A DNA stretch of 64,000 bases, from contig NZ_NFLU01000001.1 in assembly GCF_002161085.1 (NCBI RefSeq), positions 1 to 64,000 on the forward strand, written 5' to 3'. The stretch is from Flavonifractor sp. An112 (GTDB taxonomy: Bacteria > Bacillota > Clostridia > Oscillospirales > Oscillospiraceae). The translations under genes were made by a program, and so were the position numbers. Under the pieces are notes generated by a model that saw nothing but the letters and a program-made list of their open reading frames with translations, searched no databases and was not told the origin of the DNA. Shown here in pieces: positions 42,148 to 51,392 of the stretch; positions within the stretch are counted from its first letter, which is position 1, and each line of letters opens with the position of its first letter.

Positions 42148-43911
42148 ATGATTAAATATTTTTGTAAAGAGTGTCAAAAAGAATACTCTCCGGATGATCT
42201 ACAAGGTAGAGACAGCAACTGCCCATATTGTGGGAAAAGAGCTGAAATGCACAGTGAATTATTTTGGTGCCCCACTTGTAATGTCCCTATATACGATTGT
42301 GTTTGCCCCAACTGTGGTACACATGGAAATACTTTTACCTCTGATGCAAGACCCGTATTTCCGGAAGAAAGACTGCTACTTGGTGTGCTTCTTAAGAAAC
42401 CGCTGGCGTATATGACGGAATCAGTTTGGAATGGAACCGGAAATCGTTACTATGTTAATGGAAAGAGACTTCCGTTTTCGCTTACGTCTATAAAAAAAGT
42501 GGATCCAGAAGCCGTGAAAGCAGAGATGGATAAGTATGACCCGAAAGATTACTATGGGGTCTTTAATGAAGAAATGTCTCGGTGGGTTTTGGCAAACGAA
42601 GGTCGGTATCATCACATTAACGATGAAGCACGAGAATACATACAGCACAAAGCTGCAAGATATGAGAATGATGATACTTGCGCAATGTTTGTTTCTTTTT
42701 CTGGTGGCAAGGACTCTACGGTTGTAAGTGATCTAGTGAGAAAGGCACTGTCGAAACCAGATATTATTCACATATTCGGAAATACCACATTAGAGTTTCC
42801 TGAAACATACAAATATATTGAGCGTTTCAAAAAAGACAATCGAAAAACTCCTATGCTTCGCGCCGAAAATAAAGAGCAAGACTTCTTTAATCTCTGCGAA
42901 ACATTTGGGCCGCCCAGTAGATCATTGAGATGGTGTTGTACTATTTTCAAAACAGGTTTTATCGGAGAAAAAATTAAGCGCACTTTTGGGGACAAGAAAA
43001 CAGTTTTAACTTTTTATGGTATTCGTAGAAGTGAATCAACCAGTCGAAATTCCTATGAAAGGTCTTCGGAAGGAAGAAAAATCAGCAAACAATTGGTGGC
43101 CTCTCCGATTATCGACTGGATTGATTATGATATTTGGCTTTATTTACTGACAACAGGGATTGATTTCAACTACGCATATCGTCTGGGTTATACGAGGGTT
43201 GGATGTTGGCTGTGTCCCAACAATACATACTGGGCGCAGTTTTTATCTGCAATATATATTCCTGAATTATCTAAACGTTTCAATGAGATTCTGCTGAATT
43301 TTGCAAAGAAAATGGGCAAACAAGATCCTGAAGAATATGTCAGGGACGGAGGCTGGAAAGCACGTCAAGGTGGTGCTGGTATGGAATTGAGCCAAAATGT
43401 TGCTATAGATTTCAAGCCTTGCGCCACAGATGCAAAGACATTTAACTATGTGCTCAACAAGCCTATTACTCCGGAGATGTATGAGTTCTTTAAGCCGTTT
43501 GGAATCCTCAACTTTGATATGGGAAAGGCGCGCTTAGGGGAGGTTTATATTTTAGATAGCAAAACGAATCAACCAATTATGAAATTACAGGGTCGCGTTG
43601 GGAATAAAGAATTACGAATTTCGATCCTCAACACACCAATTGCAGCTAGAACCAAAACGGTTGAAATTGAGTTAAAATTTAAGTGTCAAATCACAAAGTA
43701 TCAGTTGTGTGCTGGTTGCCATGCGTGTGAAAATGCTTGCAAGCATAATGCAATCAAACTCATAAAATCTGGACCATCAGATACCGATTATCGTTACGAA
43801 ATCGATGAGTCAAAATGCGTACATTGTTTTGAATGTATCAACCATTATACTGGTGGCTGCTATATGCGCAGAGTTCTACTGCCCAGAGGGAAAGGATATT
43901 CTGAAAAATGA
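42148..43911 (+). CDS. DndC/BrxP-like PAPS-reductase-family protein with zinc ribbons and ferredoxin domain
   Basis: A 587-residue protein. Residues 1-60 carry two or three Cys-rich zinc ribbons (CKECQKEYSPDDL, CPYCGKR, CPTC...CVCPNCG). The ATP-pyrophosphatase domain has the PP-loop SGGKDST at 185-191, then Cys pairs in RWCCTIFKT and GCWLCPNN, which in DndC-type proteins hold a 4Fe-4S cluster. Residues about 515-575 form a dicluster-like ferredoxin tail (CAGCHACENACKH, CVHCFECINHYTGGC). By family it should activate the DNA backbone phosphate and help insert sulfur. It overlaps the DUF4007 gene by four bases (ATGA). Canonical DndC lacks the ribbon and ferredoxin additions. The modification function is inferred. 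Confidence 0.85.
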   Translation: MIKYFCKECQKEYSPDDLQGRDSNCPYCGKRAEMHSELFWCPTCNVPIYDCVCPNCGTHGNTFTSDARPVFPEERLLLGVLLKKPLAYMTESVWNGTGNRYYVNGKRLPFSLTSIKKVDPEAVKAEMDKYDPKDYYGVFNEEMSRWVLANEGRYHHINDEAREYIQHKAARYENDDTCAMFVSFSGGKDSTVVSDLVRKALSKPDIIHIFGNTTLEFPETYKYIERFKKDNRKTPMLRAENKEQDFFNLCETFGPPSRSLRWCCTIFKTGFIGEKIKRTFGDKKTVLTFYGIRRSESTSRNSYERSSEGRKISKQLVASPIIDWIDYDIWLYLLTTGIDFNYAYRLGYTRVGCWLCPNNTYWAQFLSAIYIPELSKRFNEILLNFAKKMGKQDPEEYVRDGGWKARQGGAGMELSQNVAIDFKPCATDAKTFNYVLNKPITPEMYEFFKPFGILNFDMGKARLGEVYILDSKTNQPIMKLQGRVGNKELRISILNTPIAARTKTVEIELKFKCQITKYQLCAGCHACENACKHNAIKLIKSGPSDTDYRYEIDESKCVHCFECINHYTGGCYMRRVLLPRGKGYSEK

Positions 43912-44846
43912 ATGAGAAATTGAAAAAAGTCAAACTAAAAGGTAATGAGTCATTTAATTTCCGGGAAGGCTGGCTGCGCAAAGGTATGCGGTGTGTTGCA
44001 GAAAACGAGAACCTTTTCTCTCAAGATGATGTCATGGAGCGGTTAGGTGTAGGTAGTAAAATGGTGAAATCCATCCGATTTTGGCTTCAGGCAACACATC
44101 TTACCGAAGAACGATACACCAATTCTGGAAGAAGTCGCTCTCAATTTATTACAGAAGACTTCGGAGTCATTATCGCAAAATATGATCCATATTTTGATGA
44201 CCTATTTACATTGTTTCTCATACATTACCACATTGTTTCAAATGCATCATTGTGTATTGCGTGGAATATTTTCTTCAACGAGTACGACGGTCAGGACTTT
44301 ACCAAAGAGGACATGATTAATGCTTGTAAGGTGTTCCTAGATAAAAAAATGGATGAAGGATGTACCTATTCCGAAAGTTCCTTTATTGACGACTGTTCAA
44401 GCATCATAAAAATGTACATGAACTCTCGGGCTGGAGAACAGATTTCTAAAAACAGCATTGTTGATACACATCCTGAGGAAAGTCTTGACTGCCCTTTGGT
44501 CGAATTGGGTTTGATCCAAAAAAGCACAAAAACTAAAGGAGCATTCGTTAAGTCTATGCCTACACATGGCGCTTTGGATAAACTTGCAGTGTTATATGTG
44601 ATCGCTCAAAATATCAGCAAAGAAAAAAACTCAGTTAGCATTGATGATCTGTTAAATGCTCCCAACAATATTGGCAGAGTTTTTAACTTATCCAGAGTTG
44701 CTATTAATGAGTATTTGGATCAGTTGCGGATTGCTGGTTATCTCACTATCAACCGAACTGCAGGATTGGACATGGTGTATGTTGAGACCATGATGAAACC
44801 TGAAGACATTATAACGGAGTATTATAAGAAGGCACAGGTGCGATAA
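43908..44846 (+). CDS. DUF4007 family protein (copy 1)
   Basis: A 312-residue protein with the DUF4007 start: FNFREGWLRKGMRCVAENENLFSQDDVMERLGVGSKMVKSIRFWLQATHL. This resembles a winged helix-like DNA-binding region. It is followed by a helical body with FTLFLIHYHIVSNASLCIAWNIFFNEY and a C-terminal HTH-like RVAINEYLDQLRIAGYLTI. DUF4007 genes are known neighbours of PAPS-reductase-type genes in BREX-4/phosphorothioation loci; the biochemical role is unknown. A likely function is target-site recognition for the modification complex (inference). It is coupled to the genes on both sides. Confidence 0.8.
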   Translation: MNEKLKKVKLKGNESFNFREGWLRKGMRCVAENENLFSQDDVMERLGVGSKMVKSIRFWLQATHLTEERYTNSGRSRSQFITEDFGVIIAKYDPYFDDLFTLFLIHYHIVSNASLCIAWNIFFNEYDGQDFTKEDMINACKVFLDKKMDEGCTYSESSFIDDCSSIIKMYMNSRAGEQISKNSIVDTHPEESLDCPLVELGLIQKSTKTKGAFVKSMPTHGALDKLAVLYVIAQNISKEKNSVSIDDLLNAPNNIGRVFNLSRVAINEYLDQLRIAGYLTINRTAGLDMVYVETMMKPEDIITEYYKKAQVR

Positions 44847-44849
44847 ACT

Positions 44850-47800
44850 ATGAAATATGATGAATTAATTGAGGTCAAACAAGGTTTTCAAGCTTCAGTC
44901 AATCTTGAATATGACCTTAATAAAACCGGAAAAGTCCAGAGTTATATCCCTACAGAGCAGTCTGTAAAAGTTCTTGGAGCCTTCTTGCGTTCGTATTATT
45001 TTAATGCGGAAACTCAAGATAGAGCAACTGTTCTGATTGGCCCTTACGGTAGGGGAAAATCGCACCTTTTGTTAGTTCTATCTGCACTAACATCTTTGGA
45101 TCTTCGTGCCCGTACAGCTAAAGAAAGAAAAAAGGCACATGAAATTCAGATGGAACTCTGCGAAAAAATTGAGCGGGTGGATAAAGAAGTTGGCGCACTA
45201 TCAAAAGCAATTGTCGAATCTAAAATTAGAACTTTGCCCGTAATTATTAACAGTAATTCTACAGATATAAATCAGTCGTTCCTTGTGGCGATTAACGACG
45301 CTCTTGTCCAAGCGGACTTGCAGCAACTGCTGCCCACCACATATTTTGACTCAGCTATTACTATGATGGATAAATGGGCAACTAGTTTCCCTGACGCTTA
45401 CACAAAGCTCAAAAAAGAACTTAAGCGTAGAAAAACTACTGTGGAAGAACTTCGTATTGGACTTAAGCAATTTAATCAAAAGTCGTATCGTCTTTTTTGC
45501 AAATGCTATCCTGAGGTCGCTGCAGGAACAGAATTTAATCCATTAACGAACATGGATGTTGTAAAGCTCTATATGGCTGTAACAACGGCTCTTAATGAAC
45601 AAACTTCTTATTGTGGAATTACGATTATCTTTGACGAATTTAGTAAGTTTTTGGAAGCGAACCTTGAAAAAAGCAAAATGCTTAATTTCAAAATCATCCA
45701 AGATATGGCTGAAGCTGCATCACGTAGCAAAGAAGCGCAACTTCATTTTACATGTATTACACATAAAGATATCCTTGACTATTCTTCGAGTGACAGTTTC
45801 AAAACAGTTGAGGGTCGTTTTAAGAAGATTCGCTTTGTAGCTTCTTCTGAGCAAAGTTACGAACTTATTGCTAATGCTATCATTAAGAAAGAACCTTTTA
45901 CAGAGTTCAAAGCCGTTCACGCAGACGTCTTCAAGCATGTGGCAGACAGTTCTGCTATGACGAGCCTTTTTTCAGACTTGTCGTCTGAAACATATAACGA
46001 TAAATTAGTTTACGGATGCTTCCCATTGTCTCCGTTGAGTTCCTTTGCTTTATTGCATGTTAGCGAATTGGTCGGACAAAATGAACGAACTTTATTTACG
46101 TTTTTGGCGCAGCAGGACAAGTATACATTCAGAGATTTTATCGGAAGAGAGCACGAAAATCTTCAATGGATTACTGTTGACTATATTTATGACTATTTCG
46201 AGGAACTTTTTAAAAAAGAAGTCTTTAACGCTTCCGTGCATGGCGTATGGGCAAAAACGGATTCAGCCATTAGACAAGTATCCAATCAAACTCAACTTAG
46301 GATATTGAAAGCGATAGCTATAATCAACATAATTGGCGACGAAAGACTCAAGCCGGTTCCCGCCCACATTAAAGCTGCGCTCCTCATAAAGGACGAAGAC
46401 TTTGAAAAGGGTACTCGTGAATTGTTAAAGAAGCATATTCTGTCACAGCGTGATTCATCTGAATTTGTTCTTCTAACTGCCAATGGTGTAGACGTCCAGC
46501 GTAGTGTGGACAACTATGTGAAGACCTCTTTTTTATCCAAAATCAATGTTTGCGAAACCTTATCCAATGCCTGCGAACTTGGTTATGTTATGCCTCGTGA
46601 ATATAACGATAAGTACAGTATGCTTCGTTGCTTCAAGACAATTTACATGGACGCCAATGCATTTGCTCAATGTAAAAATGGGAATTCTTTGCTGAGTGAT
46701 AATCCGTATGACGGTTTAATCATTAATATTGTCAGCTCAGAATCTTCTGCAATGGAAAAAGCAATTAAACGAATCCAAAGTTTTGCTTCAACTCCTCAGA
46801 TTGTAATTTGCACTACAACTCACCCATTTATGTATGAGAGCCTTCTCAAGCAGTACGAAGCAGTTAAGAAACTGCTGGAAAACAGCGAAGATCCTCACTT
46901 TATTGAGGAATTGGAAATATTCGGAGAAGATATTCAAAAACGCATTCAGAATGCTGTTTATACGATGTATTCTCCGTCCAGCGAATACAGCACGTACTGG
47001 ACTTGTAATGGTAGTTTGGATATTAGTCGACAGGTAGAGTTAAACCACGCAATTTCCAATATTTGTAGCAAATGTTATAACATGACTCCGGTTGTAAACA
47101 ATGAAATGGTTAACAAACGGAAACTTAATACGCAAAACACCAAAGCAAGGGATCTGGTAATTGCATGGATTCTTCAACATGCAGACGATAATTTTATTCC
47201 TTGCATGGAAGGTTCAGGCCCTGAGGTTAGCATCTATAAGTCTGCCTTTAAGAAAACTGGATTAGATATTGCAGCGACTGTCGATGATCCCGGAATGAAT
47301 GAAGTCCTCAGAAAGATCGATGAGTTCATTAGAGGAAGCGAGAAAAAGAAATGTAATTTCCATATGTTGTATCAGATACTGATGTCTGCTCCCTATGGTA
47401 TGCGTAGAGGCATCATTCCCCTATATATTGCCTACACTATGCGCCAATACAAGGAAAGCATCGTTTTGTACTTCAAAGGGAAGGAAATTGAACTTTCTGC
47501 AAGTGCCCTTAGCGGGCTAAATGACAGTCCTGCAGATTATGAGATTCTTATAGAAACTGGTACGGAAGATCGAGACAACTATCTGAATAAGCTTCAGCAA
47601 CTTTTCGAAAAACACACTGATGCCAGAACTCCCAGCATCAATCGTGTTTATACGATTGTGAAGAGCATGCAAAATTGGGCACGTTCTCTTCCTGAATACA
47701 CCAAAAAGTTTAAGCACTATCTAGATAATGGTGAAGAGAAGACACTTGACACTGGTATTGAAACTGTTCGTAATGATCTGCTTCGCTTTGAGATCAATTC

Positions 47801-48434
47801 CCAAGAGTTGATATTCGGAACATGGCTTTCCAAACTAAGCACCAATGAAAACTTAGATGAGTGTTTTGCAGTGGTTAAAGGTGCAAAGGAGTTGCTCGAC
47901 GCACATCTACGCACGTATAGAATGGAACTCAACAAAAAGCTAACTGCAATGTTCATGCCTGGGTATCAAGGGGGGCTTTCTCGTGCAATGATTGCTTGGT
48001 ATAAAAAATTGCCAGAAGCCACCAAGACACATGTTTTTGATGCGGATGCAAACGCACTACTCACCACTGCTGGAACGATAGATTCTTATAATGATGATGA
48101 CTTGTTAGACACTCTCGTTTCCATTTTTGCAGCTATCGCCATTGAGGACTGGAATGATAATTCTGCAGAAGGTTTTATTAAAAATATCTCTGACGCCATC
48201 GGACGGATTAACGAGTATGTTGAATCCAAGTGCAATGGCCAGGACGACAGCCGACTACTTATTACTATAGATGGCGTTCAAGTCGAAAAAACATTCACAG
48301 CAGAGGCGATTTCCCCGCTTGGCAAAACAGCATTTAACAATTTGAAATCCATTTTCGAAGAGTATAATGATGCCCTTGAACCCGATGAGCAGCTTGCAAT
48401 TCTTGCGAAGTTAATCGGAGAAATAATCCACTAA
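44850..48434 (+). CDS. BrxC/PglY-like large P-loop ATPase (1)
   Basis: A 1194-residue AAA+-like ATPase. Walker A is GPYGRGKS at 64-71 and Walker B is IIFDEFSKF with Asp262-Glu263. The N-terminus (DELIEVKQGFQASVNLEYDL) and the layout of an N-terminal ATPase followed by a long helical C-terminal region match BREX BrxC/PglY and DUF6079-type proteins. I see no nuclease motif. It starts three bases after DUF4007. In the absence of DndD it may be the ATPase that powers or gates the modification complex (inference). Confidence 0.8.
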   Translation: MKYDELIEVKQGFQASVNLEYDLNKTGKVQSYIPTEQSVKVLGAFLRSYYFNAETQDRATVLIGPYGRGKSHLLLVLSALTSLDLRARTAKERKKAHEIQMELCEKIERVDKEVGALSKAIVESKIRTLPVIINSNSTDINQSFLVAINDALVQADLQQLLPTTYFDSAITMMDKWATSFPDAYTKLKKELKRRKTTVEELRIGLKQFNQKSYRLFCKCYPEVAAGTEFNPLTNMDVVKLYMAVTTALNEQTSYCGITIIFDEFSKFLEANLEKSKMLNFKIIQDMAEAASRSKEAQLHFTCITHKDILDYSSSDSFKTVEGRFKKIRFVASSEQSYELIANAIIKKEPFTEFKAVHADVFKHVADSSAMTSLFSDLSSETYNDKLVYGCFPLSPLSSFALLHVSELVGQNERTLFTFLAQQDKYTFRDFIGREHENLQWITVDYIYDYFEELFKKEVFNASVHGVWAKTDSAIRQVSNQTQLRILKAIAIINIIGDERLKPVPAHIKAALLIKDEDFEKGTRELLKKHILSQRDSSEFVLLTANGVDVQRSVDNYVKTSFLSKINVCETLSNACELGYVMPREYNDKYSMLRCFKTIYMDANAFAQCKNGNSLLSDNPYDGLIINIVSSESSAMEKAIKRIQSFASTPQIVICTTTHPFMYESLLKQYEAVKKLLENSEDPHFIEELEIFGEDIQKRIQNAVYTMYSPSSEYSTYWTCNGSLDISRQVELNHAISNICSKCYNMTPVVNNEMVNKRKLNTQNTKARDLVIAWILQHADDNFIPCMEGSGPEVSIYKSAFKKTGLDIAATVDDPGMNEVLRKIDEFIRGSEKKKCNFHMLYQILMSAPYGMRRGIIPLYIAYTMRQYKESIVLYFKGKEIELSASALSGLNDSPADYEILIETGTEDRDNYLNKLQQLFEKHTDARTPSINRVYTIVKSMQNWARSLPEYTKKFKHYLDNGEEKTLDTGIETVRNDLLRFEINSQELIFGTWLSKLSTNENLDECFAVVKGAKELLDAHLRTYRMELNKKLTAMFMPGYQGGLSRAMIAWYKKLPEATKTHVFDADANALLTTAGTIDSYNDDDLLDTLVSIFAAIAIEDWNDNSAEGFIKNISDAIGRINEYVESKCNGQDDSRLLITIDGVQVEKTFTAEAISPLGKTAFNNLKSIFEEYNDALEPDEQLAILAKLIGEIIH

Positions 48435-48446
48435 GGAGTACCCAAT

Positions 48447-49604
48447 ATGATTTATCTGGACAACGCTGCTACCACATTTCCAAAGCCAGAATGTGTGTAT
48501 GACAAAGTAAATACTATTCAACGCACTATTGCCGTCAATGTCGGACGTGGTGGGTATAGTGTCGCCTCTGAAGCAATGCACATCGTAGATGAAACCAGGG
48601 TACTTATGGCAACGTTTGTGGGAGCAGTGAGTCCGGAATGTGTTGTCTTCACCCCATCTGCTACTATTGCAGCAAACGAAATAATTTACGGTCTGGAATG
48701 GGATTCGTACAAAAATGTCTATATAACCCCTTTTGAACACAATGCCATTGCACGCCCTTTGAATACGATAAGTGAGCGGTACGGAGTAAAAGTTCGATTA
48801 TTGCCTTTTGATTCTCAAACACAGTCTATTGATATGGTCGCTCTTGAGCAGACTTTTGCTCTGAATCCTCCCGATTATGTTTTTATAAATCATGTTAGCA
48901 ATGTAACGGGGGCGATTATACCAATTAGAACTATCGCAGAAAAAGCGAAAGAATACTCATCTGTGGTTATTGTCGATGGTTCTCAATCTATTGGTATCCT
49001 TCCGCTCAATTTAAAAGAAACAGATATTGATTTTCTCATTTTTGCCGGGCATAAAAACTTATATTCATCTTGGGGAATTGGTGGTTTTATTGCAAATACA
49101 AACTATAAGATTCACCCTGTCCTTGCAGGAGGAACGGGATCGGATTCATTAAATCTCAAAATGTCCAACACTTATCCAAACGGATTTGAATTAGGCAGCC
49201 CTAATATTATTGCTATTGCAAGTTTGAATGAGTCACTAAAATGGCTAAACAAGGTGGGCATCAATTGCATCGAAGAAAAGAAAAACAGTCTTACCCAAAA
49301 GTTGAAATGTGGATTGCTTGAGGCAGGAGCAACAGTGTATTTACCATCTGGCGATGCAAAACATACCAGCGTTGTTTCGTTCAACATCCCCGGGTATGAG
49401 CCCAATGAGGTGGGGTCAATCCTGAACGAGGATTTTGACATTGCGGTACGTGCTGGTTTTCACTGTGCCCCTTATATTCATGAGTTGATAGGCACACTTA
49501 ATACTCACGGTACTGTAAGGGTAAGTGTAGGATACTTTAACACAGAGGCTGATATCGACGCCCTTATAGCCGCTGTAACAGATATTATGGGGGATCAAAT
49601 ATGA
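48447..49604 (+). CDS. Cysteine desulfurase (DndA role)
   Basis: A 385-residue class V aminotransferase fold enzyme. The N-terminal signature is MIYLDNAATTFPKPECVYDKV, the PLP Lys is Lys203 in AGHKNLYSSWG, and the persulfide-forming Cys is Cys340 in RAGFHCAPYIHELIGT. This matches the cysteine desulfurase family (group with SufS/Csd-like active sites). It should mobilise sulfur from cysteine for the PAPS-reductase-family protein, as DndA/IscS do for DndC. It overlaps DptF by four bases, placing sulfur supply inside the defence operon. Confidence 0.9.
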   Translation: MIYLDNAATTFPKPECVYDKVNTIQRTIAVNVGRGGYSVASEAMHIVDETRVLMATFVGAVSPECVVFTPSATIAANEIIYGLEWDSYKNVYITPFEHNAIARPLNTISERYGVKVRLLPFDSQTQSIDMVALEQTFALNPPDYVFINHVSNVTGAIIPIRTIAEKAKEYSSVVIVDGSQSIGILPLNLKETDIDFLIFAGHKNLYSSWGIGGFIANTNYKIHPVLAGGTGSDSLNLKMSNTYPNGFELGSPNIIAIASLNESLKWLNKVGINCIEEKKNSLTQKLKCGLLEAGATVYLPSGDAKHTSVVSFNIPGYEPNEVGSILNEDFDIAVRAGFHCAPYIHELIGTLNTHGTVRVSVGYFNTEADIDALIAAVTDIMGDQI

Positions 49605-51379
49605 ATGACTTTATAAATTATTTGAACTCGACAAACAATGTTGGCGGCAATTCCACCGGCTCCCTCGCCGAAACACAAGTCAAGAGTAGCTATTATGACG
49701 CTGTGAAGGTTGACCGGAAACTGGGTATCTATATTACTGATTGTGTGAAATCTGGGAATCACAAGGCGTTCATTCTTACCGGTCATGCAGGTGACGGAAA
49801 AACCAGTATTTTGGTCCAAGTTTTGAAAAGTCTTGGTCGGTTACAGGAATGTGAAGGTTTGTGTGTACAAAAAGAATATGATGATTTTCTGTACTACAAA
49901 GATATGAGCGAAATTGCTGCAGAAAAGCAAGTAGAAGCGCTCAAAGCGACAGTAACAGCACCTGAAAGAGGAATGACCAGCCTGTTAATTAGTAACACTG
50001 GACCGTTATTGAAAGCGTTTGAGGCCTTAATACGGGAAAAAAAGGAAACCAGTGGTCAGCAGTTCTCTGATGGCGACCGTATGGAATTACAGTCGAAACT
50101 TCTGACTCAATTAGATATTAACGAGGACCAAAGTCTCAAGATCGAGGGATATGAGTTTGTTCTTGTAAATATTGCTCGGGTAGATAATGTACCTTTTGCA
50201 GTCCGCATTCTTAAGAAGATACTTGCTCCTCAACTGTGGGTTCCCTGCACAATATGCTCGTGTGCTGATCATTGCCCAATCAAAAACAACTATGAACTTA
50301 TTACCGCCCAATTTGACCGTGTAGCTCAATTTATAGAAAATTATTATCGTTTTCTTTACGAAAATGACAAGCGAATGACGATTCGGCAGATGGTAGGGCA
50401 AATTAGTTATGCGTTGACTGGCAACCTCACTTGTGACTATATCGAAAGTAGACACTTGAAAGAACCTTTCTTTATCTATAACTTTGCAAATCTGTTCTTT
50501 GGGTATAACGGCTCCAAAAGAGCAAAGGATGCGGCTCAAATTAAAGGTGTTGAACAGATTCAAAACCTTGAATTGGATAGAATATCACTTGATATAGATT
50601 ATTCATTGTTTGTTCGCAATGACTATTCCTGTTTTATGCCTAAAATCCAAAAAGAGTTAACTGCTCTTACGCAAAGATATCGAAAGCACTATCAAATCAC
50701 TGACGAAGAGCAACTCCTTGATGAAAAGAAACACGAAGAAGAGCTCAGGCTTCGTGGAGCTGTTAGGCGATTTTACCTTCTTTTCAGTCTGTGCGAATCA
50801 GATGACGATGTAGATCATGTAATGAATCAAATTTTCGGCAAGTCTTATGCCGATTATAGAAAACTAATTTCAAGCAAACAATCTAATCTCACGCTTAGGA
50901 ACATGCAAGGAATTGTTTTTGAAGCCCTTTATATTAAAAATACAGGTTACTTACCTGAGAGTAAAACTAATTTGCCACTTACCCTACGTCGAGAAGGTGA
51001 TGTATTCCAAAATGTTATGATTGTCCTGGGAGAAGTCGGTAAAAGCGATCTAAAAGTAATTCAAGAACGGTCAACAAATCAATTTGAAGATGTAGATAAT
51101 AAGTTTGATCTGTACTTGAAACTTGGAGACAAGAAATTTAAGCTTTCGCTTCCGATGATTACATATTTTAATAATCTGATTGATGGTGCAATTTCTTCAA
51201 ATAACAATCCAGCGCTTACCCACGGAATAGCCCAGCTTGATGCACTTTTGCTTGAGCAATTTGGTGAAGAACCTCCAGAAACAGAAGAAGATTGCGAATT
51301 GACAGTAATTATTAATACAGCAAAGGGGCAAGAGATCGAGAGGTTTGCCTTTGAAAACAAAAAATTGAGCATTCAGTAA
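49601..51379 (+). CDS. dptF: DptF-like restriction ATPase
   Basis: A 592-residue P-loop protein. Walker A is GHAGDGKTS at 61-69, and a Cys/His set (CTICSCADHCPIKNNYELI) near residue 210 may bind zinc. Length, motif and order before DptG and DptH fit DptF/DndF, the first component of phosphorothioation-dependent restriction. DptFGH cuts or damages DNA lacking the sulfur mark. ATGA coupling to the desulfurase ties modification and restriction into one transcript. The identification rests on family architecture and synteny. Confidence 0.78.
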   Translation: MNDFINYLNSTNNVGGNSTGSLAETQVKSSYYDAVKVDRKLGIYITDCVKSGNHKAFILTGHAGDGKTSILVQVLKSLGRLQECEGLCVQKEYDDFLYYKDMSEIAAEKQVEALKATVTAPERGMTSLLISNTGPLLKAFEALIREKKETSGQQFSDGDRMELQSKLLTQLDINEDQSLKIEGYEFVLVNIARVDNVPFAVRILKKILAPQLWVPCTICSCADHCPIKNNYELITAQFDRVAQFIENYYRFLYENDKRMTIRQMVGQISYALTGNLTCDYIESRHLKEPFFIYNFANLFFGYNGSKRAKDAAQIKGVEQIQNLELDRISLDIDYSLFVRNDYSCFMPKIQKELTALTQRYRKHYQITDEEQLLDEKKHEEELRLRGAVRRFYLLFSLCESDDDVDHVMNQIFGKSYADYRKLISSKQSNLTLRNMQGIVFEALYIKNTGYLPESKTNLPLTLRREGDVFQNVMIVLGEVGKSDLKVIQERSTNQFEDVDNKFDLYLKLGDKKFKLSLPMITYFNNLIDGAISSNNNPALTHGIAQLDALLLEQFGEEPPETEEDCELTVIINTAKGQEIERFAFENKKLSIQ

Positions 51380-51392
51380 GGAGGGATTGGGT

